This document shows, in pieces, positions 58,072-64,000 of a stretch of DNA of 64,000 nt. The stretch is from Combretum micranthum (lineage: Eukaryota > Streptophyta > Magnoliopsida > Myrtales > Combretaceae), in contig JAMXBD010002802.1 in NCBI GenBank assembly GCA_024138025.1, positions 97,767-161,766 on the forward strand. Reading direction: 5' to 3'. The notes under the pieces are model-generated. The model was not told the DNA's origin, did not search any database, and worked only from the letters and a program-made list of their open reading frames with translations. Both the position numbers and the translations under genes were made by a program. Positions within the stretch are counted from its first letter, which is position 1. Every line of letters starts with the position of its first letter.

Positions 58072-58629
58072 CTTAGAAAAGCTATCTTTTCAAGTTTAAA
58101 ATTGGTGCTTACTAAACTTTGCAGAAGTTCTTTTCTCTAATTCTTGGTATTACTAGCTTTTGATGTTTGTCATGTTCTTTTTGGATCCCCATGACTCAAA
58201 GATGATAATATATAGATCATACATCAATCTTGAAGAATAATGTATCCCCTTTTTAATTAGATCAATAAATCATTGATTCTAGTAGAAGACTTCCATTCTT
58301 GATGATTTAATTCAACTTTCCATAGTCGATATACATTCTCGAACTTCTATCCTTCCACTTCATAAAAAGAACCGAAGTACCTCTAAGAGAAAAACTACAT
58401 TTGTTAAAAATAAGCTCTTGTAATTCTTGCATTTGTTGCTTCAATTCTTTAACTTAGTTGATGCCATATTTGAGGGAGTCTTCAATATAAATATTGTTCC
58501 TGATATCACTTCAATTCTGATTTCAATTTCTCTATCAAGAGGTAAAATAGGAAACTCTTCAAGAAATACATCAATATAGTTATTTACCACTAGTACCAAA
58601 CTGATGTCCTCTTCTTTAGCATTAACCAT
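58072..58629 (-). pseudogene. pol: Element F pol, start of reverse transcriptase
   Basis: Minus-strand continuation of the old Tekay-like element beyond Element 1. A 62-residue open stretch (58629-58441) reads V-V-N-N-Y-I-D-V-F-L-E-E-F-P and D-R-E-I-E-I, then degenerate A-P-x-x-M-A-x-x-E-L-K. Beyond it are worn forms of the L-C-I-D-Y-R-E-L-N and Y-P-L-P motifs with several stops. It joins 22465-22099 once Element 1 is removed. Confidence 0.8.
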
Positions 58630-59946
58630 AGCTACAGTGAATTTTCCTAAGAATTCCTACTGCTTGATCTTTGTCATTCCAAAGCACATGTGAAATTCTC
58701 ATTTTCTACTAAAATTTTCATAGATGAATTCTCTTCATAATACAATTATCCCAACCGTCCAATTTCCTTTCTCTGAATCAGTTCCATTTTTACTATTAGA
58801 GTGATCCTTGTAATATACCTTATGATGTCCTCTCTGCTTAGAAAAAGCACAAAATATGAGTGATAGCGCTGGATTATTACATTCAAGAACCTAATGTCTT
58901 ATCTAATCATAAATAAAACAGGTTTCATGAGTTCACTTGCAATCAGATAATTCATGCAGCCTATAACATTTAATATTCTTTCCTTGATAACTAGAACATT
59001 AACTAGCATTTTGACAATCCCCAAAAATAAAGAAGATGTGGGACCCTTTTCTAGATATGCAGCACTTCATACCTTTATTACTCAACTATCATTCTAAATC
59101 TATTCTGCCAACTTAGCCTTCACAATTGTATCAATCAAAATGCAAATCATAATATATTGACTTTTTCTAGTATTTCATCATTTAATCAATTCTAAACTTT
59201 TACCCTTTCTTCTTCTCATCTCTGTAATTCCTTGCAATAAGCATAACAATTCATAAAATTCAACTTAATACTTCTCAATGAATTTCCTCTAGTTTTAAGC
59301 TCAATCAATCATCTACCATTTGTTTCTCGACAGTCATTGAAGAATACAAAATGAAAAGGAACACATCCTAAAATATTATTCATGTAACAAGCCTTAACAA
59401 CTCCCATTGGTTAAACTTTACCAATTATAAGCCTCTTTCTTCTATATATCTTCCTTCTCCTCTTCTAAAATATCACATGCTGTAAACACTTTTCTAATTT
59501 CTCCATAGAATCCTTGGCCATAAAAGGATTTATATTTATTTTAAACATATGCATGTAATACATTTATATAGCACCACACATATGTAATTGAAATCATACT
59601 TTAAATTTATTAAATTCATGTTGGCTTTAAAGTAACAAAAATTAATCAAGCAAATAAGTAAATGATCAGCAAATAAAATAAGCAACATGTGCATACAGGA
59701 TATTCATAACTCGTATGTATGAAATCTAAATTAGACTTAAAATTTCATTAAGTTCATATTAATATTAAAGGCATCAAACAAGTAATTGAACTAAAAGATA
59801 AGTAAGTAATAAATCAAAACATGCAAGTGAACAACAAGTAAAACAAGCAATAACTAAAACAAACAAACACATCTATAAAAACAAAACTTAGCTTTTTCCT
59901 AAGCTAACTATCCATATCTAAGGCCAGGTCGCTTTTAAACTACCAC
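58630..59946 (-). pseudogene. gag: Element F gag/protease region, heavily decayed
   Basis: By position this must hold the protease and Gag of element F, read leftwards. The minus strand shows a possible nucleocapsid-like segment around 58830-58960 and a capsid-like segment around 59200-59400, but no clean motif or open frame longer than about 60 codons. Assignment rests mainly on location between the reverse transcriptase start and the next LTR. Confidence 0.45.
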
Positions 59947-62900
59947 TGTCACGCCCCGAAGGGTGCTCTAAACGTGGCAGTCCGCCGTACATAATATTAA
60001 AGCCTAATAATGACCACCTCAGTCACACGAAGGCTTCCATACTATGTACAAGGCGTCTAACACATAAAGGAGACACATCAGAATGATACATTTTATGTTG
60101 ATACAATTGAGTAACAATGTAAAGGAAATACAATCCACTATACTTCTGATACAAACAACTATACTTCATATATGAATCACTATACTTCAAAATACAAATC
60201 ATTCAACTTCAATTACATTCATCCACAAACTTACTTACATAAACTATTACAAGACAAATCATAAAACTAGCTGATAACTTCAAACATTCGTATTCTTTGC
60301 AGAAATCCTAGAGTCATTCCCAGCTCCAACCAATTCGGTCCCCACTTTGCATTCTTGAGATAACTTGTTCATTTAAAAAGTATTGGGATAAGCTACACTA
60401 GCTTAGTGAGAATTCCCTTAATTCCATACCATAACAAGCAAGTTATAATCAATCAAATGCTATGCATGAACAAACACTGAGCAAGCAATTATGCATGGGT
60501 ATCCGGACCACACATAGAACGGATTTATGCCCTCCGTATATTGGTTAGAAATGGTATTGAGTCTACACGCGCATCTAGTCCCTAAGCCCTCGACTCTTAG
60601 CACTCGACTTGGCTAGGCTCAATCCAAGGAATGCATCCACATGCGCCTTAGTACCCCTGATTGAGCTTTGGCACAGGCTCCGTTATCCAAACGAGGCATC
60701 AACGGACCATATACCGATCAACCTGCGTAGGATAGCATGCTACCAAATGCAATATGTCCGATGCGATGCATGATCAATTTAATTTTTTCTTAGGTCAAAA
60801 ATATTTATATTCTTTAGAATGACCAGCCAATATCATACACATAACAGAAATAATATGAACAGTGCAGTTATCCAATCAAATCGCGGTTTCGATATGCTTT
60901 AGTAGTCTTTAGCATACATTCATCACAGCCTTATCATATATCCCATCCCCATCATATCGATTTTTATCTTGTTCCTATAATTCTAATGCAACTAACTACA
61001 AGCACAATCAAGGTAACAAAATAAGGAGAAAAACTCACTCGGCTATTAGATCACCGTCTTCTAGTAATAATAATTCGGTGGTAGGGAATCGTCGATTTCG
61101 GGATCACCTAAAAAGGAAGAAATACTCTAATAAGTATTTCAGCTCAAACTAATCCAAATGATTTATACGAACTATCAAATTCGTTAATTCTCGTCCTTAG
61201 CGGGAATTCCAACATAAAATGGCCATAACTTGGTCATTTTAACTAGGAATCTCGCAAATTATATATCGATTTCTATCTAGTTCGAAAGATCTATCAAATT
61301 CTAATATTATTTTCAAGTTTTGAAAAATTTGAAGCTTCGAAAAGTTCGGATCAGATTAGGGCAGTAACAATTTTCAAGTCCGAAAATAGTTTTGTAAATG
61401 TTTGTAATGTTCCTACTATATAAATTGGCTATACATGCAATTGTGAATGATTTCCTAACATGAATAATATGAGATGAGCTTAATTTATGCATGATCTTGA
61501 TGATTTTTGCTAAAAGAAAATTTTATAACTTTTATTTTTGCAAGACCATAATAACAAACTTATGAAAGTCTAGCTTTCTAACTTGATCATTTCCATTTGT
61601 CTGGATTTTTACTTAAGAAAATATAATTATTTTTGTCAAAATTGAGCCTTCATTATATATATTACTTATGACCTCATTTCTACATAAAAATTCCATTTTA
61701 CACCTTGTAACATGTTTTCAAGTGGGGTTGATTCCAAAATCCGAATTTACAAAAATTGGTTTTTGAGTAATTCCTTTAAGTATAAATCATTTGATATTTA
61801 GAAATTAGGGCTCAATCATACATAACCACTAAGGACTTCATTCTTACACAAAAATTTGCATTTTACACTTGCAAAATATGTTTTCCAATATGATTTACTC
61901 AAAAATCCGAATTTTAGAAAATCCACTTTTTTTTAAATGAATTCTTTGGGAAAAACTTATTTAATGCGTTAGAATTTAAGACTTTATGGTACCTATTACA
62001 TAAGGACCCCATTCATTACAAAACTTGCAATTTGAGCTCAAATACTAAGTGAATTACATATGCATCATCTCAAATTACGAGTTGACAATTGATCACTAAC
62101 TCAAAATTTTCCATTTTAATTCCATTACTTGTTTTACACATTACTCATGCCTAAACTCATTTTAACTTGTAAAAATCATTCCTTAAGGATACCTATTACC
62201 TATACCCTTCATTTTTTCACATAAACACATGAGTTTGGAGTTGACAAATGGGTTTTAAAAAAATTGGTCTTAGTTGGGATCCGAATTTAGAAATTTATTT
62301 TTAGTCATATCTTTTGATAATCTATCTAAGCTTATGAAAATCCGTTCCTTACATATCAATCTTATGAGCTTTCATTTCTTAGTTAAAAACTTCATTTTGA
62401 GTTGGAAAACATGTTTTAAAATATGTTGACCAAAATCCGAAAATAGAATTTTTTTTGAAAATCACTTTTTATTCTTTTAAAAGAAGTCTTGATGATATGC
62501 ATATATTAAGCCTTCATTTTCTTAAGTAAAATTACATTTTGACACTTGGAAAGTGGTTTTTAATATTGGTCTTGCCAAAATACGAATTTCACTACTTTTG
62601 TTCAAGTTCAATCTAAGATCTACACATAATATGAACATATATCTAAATGAAACCCATGAAAATAAACTTTAAACTCATAGATTAAAATTTTGCTCATCAA
62701 AATCTTTTATTTATGTTATCTATACCCTAAGCCCTTCATTTTAAATGACAATAAACATTTTGAAGTTGAAAAACAACTTTTCTAAATATGATTCCATTTT
62801 CATTCCGAATTTTCAAATATGATTTTTGATGAAAATAAAATAGATCTTGAGTTTTCAAACATCCCTACTATCATCATGCCACTACAAGTCATCCATGAAC

Positions 62901-64000
62901 ATAAAACAAAGTCTAATGCATGTATGAACCTAAAGCAACTAGATCTAGTTTCTAAATAGTTTTGAATGCATGAACACATGTGAATGAGAAATATATGCAT
63001 AAATCATAAGTAATAACAAGAATAATAACTTAAATAGCAAGATCTATGGCATAAACAAAAATCAAAGCTACAAAAAGTTAGATCTACAATATATATCAAC
63101 TTTAAAACAAGAAAATATTGTAATACAAGATAATAATAGTAGAGAAGAGAAGTGTTTCATTTTTGGCATCATCATCCTAAGCTTTAAGCTTATGGAAGGT
63201 CATTTGATGCATGAAAACTTCCATTACCACTTTACCTATATCACTATGGAGCTTTGGGAAGAATGTTTGCTTAGAAATCTTTTAAAATATGTGTGGGTGG
63301 CTAAGAATGGAATAGGGGCAGCTTGTTCCTTGAAGAAAACAAGAACAAGAAGAAGAAGAAAGAGAGGAAAATGAGAGAGAAAAGACTAAGAAATGAAAGA
63401 GGGGAAAGTGAGTAAATGAAGGAGCGAGAGAGAAAATGAGTGTTTTAATTGAATAAATGAGAGAAAGAAATAAAACAAGGCATCCAAGAAGACCATGCTG
63501 CACGTGAATATTTGAGAGGAGAGAGAGTGAATTTATTGAATTTTGACTCAAAATTGAATTGTGTAATAAATGTGTATGTTTAGCTTCTTAGAAGAAGTGT
63601 AATATAATTAATTTGTCAAAATGGAGTAAATAAAGGACTAGGCAGCCATAAGAAGAGGGTAAATCTGCTATGAAGTGTGGGATAGAGTGTAGAATATTGA
63701 AGTGAAAACAGTGATATGTGTAAGGTGTACTTGAAGATATGGGTGTAAAGGTACTTTTTTGTAATAAAATAAAATAAAATTGAAAATTTATTCAATATTT
63801 GTAGTAGATTTTTCTAATTAAAATTAATATAATTATTTGAATTATTTAGTATTTTAACAAATATGTTACGGTATGATCAAAATGCGAATATGGGATATAA
63901 AAATGATATTTTTATAACCAAAAAATTCTAAAAAAATTTATTTTATAAAAATAAAAAATATTTTTAAATATTTTCCAATTATTAAATTATTTTATTTTAT
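59947..64000 (-). mobile_element. LTR, mosaic family B relative, cut by the window edge
   Basis: It starts on the plus strand as TGTCACGCCCCGAAGGGT (an LTR 3' end on the minus strand) and continues at least 4054 bp. The first 200 bases or so are almost identical to family B, then similarity drops, and it returns at about 61025-61330 (ccggtcttctagtaataat-like block and 'ggccataacttggtcatttt'). The stretch at 60450-60780 is unrelated to family B and lacks the 38-bp repeats. The rest is AT-rich with no gene. The other end and any duplication are outside the window, so solo or full-element status cannot be told. Confidence 0.75.

Noticed and set aside
63192..63374. 60-codon open frame near the right end
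   Set aside because: Ends in a basic Arg/Lys string from an aagaagaag repeat within LTR DNA; no homologue in the other LTRs and no supporting signals.

Overview
The window is plant nuclear DNA made almost entirely of LTR retrotransposons nested in one another. I find no host gene, tRNA, rRNA or CRISPR array. The pol motifs (F-I-D-D reverse transcriptase, zinc-binding integrase, C-terminal chromodomain), the initiator-Met-tRNA primer sites and the 3.4-4.8 kb LTRs point to Ty3/gypsy chromoviruses of the Tekay/Del type. Athila/Tat-type fragments with an Asp-tRNA-like primer site and ATHILA-like Gag are also present. This suggests a large, repeat-rich flowering-plant genome; the species cannot be named from this sequence.

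Layout. 1-9106: an LTR-like sequence (called D) whose middle holds a minus-strand solo LTR (family B, 897-5660) abutting a truncated plus-strand LTR (family C, 5661-7887). These two form a 7 kb inverted repeat. 9107-12961: the 3' end of a plus-strand Athila-type element (acidic ORF end, two polypurine tracts, LTR). 12962-16836: the 5' end of a second, minus-strand Athila-type element (gag, primer site, LTR). 16837-18668, 22099-22465 and 58072-59946: three pieces of one old, decayed minus-strand Tekay-like element (F). It is split by a solo LTR (18669-22093) and by the large nested Element 1 (22466-58066). Element 1 has about 13.6 kb of its own sequence. Its pol is broken by two minus-strand solo LTRs (30010-33448, 34707-39527), and its 3' LTR is broken by Element 2 (43375-57126, 13.75 kb). 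Five-base target duplications (catgc, atatg, gtgac, aaagt, atttc) confirm five insertions exactly. 59947-64000 is a further minus-strand LTR running off the window.

Elements 1 and 2 share an organisation that deserves attention. Between the primer site and gag both carry an extra, very acidic ORF (here ORF0). A short conserved hairpin follows ORF0. Gag with three zinc knuckles ends at a stop lying inside a sequence that looks like a 162-163 nt intron, and exact removal of that sequence would place protease in frame with Gag. A second putative intron of about 2.7 kb runs from a donor-like site in the LTR leader to an acceptor-like site just before ORF0. If real, genomic RNA would be unspliced, ORF0 would come from a leader-spliced RNA, and Gag-Pol from a gag/pro-spliced RNA. 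Both copies are frameshifted and cannot be intact as given; many lesions are single-base indels, so sequencing or consensus error should be excluded before calling them decayed.
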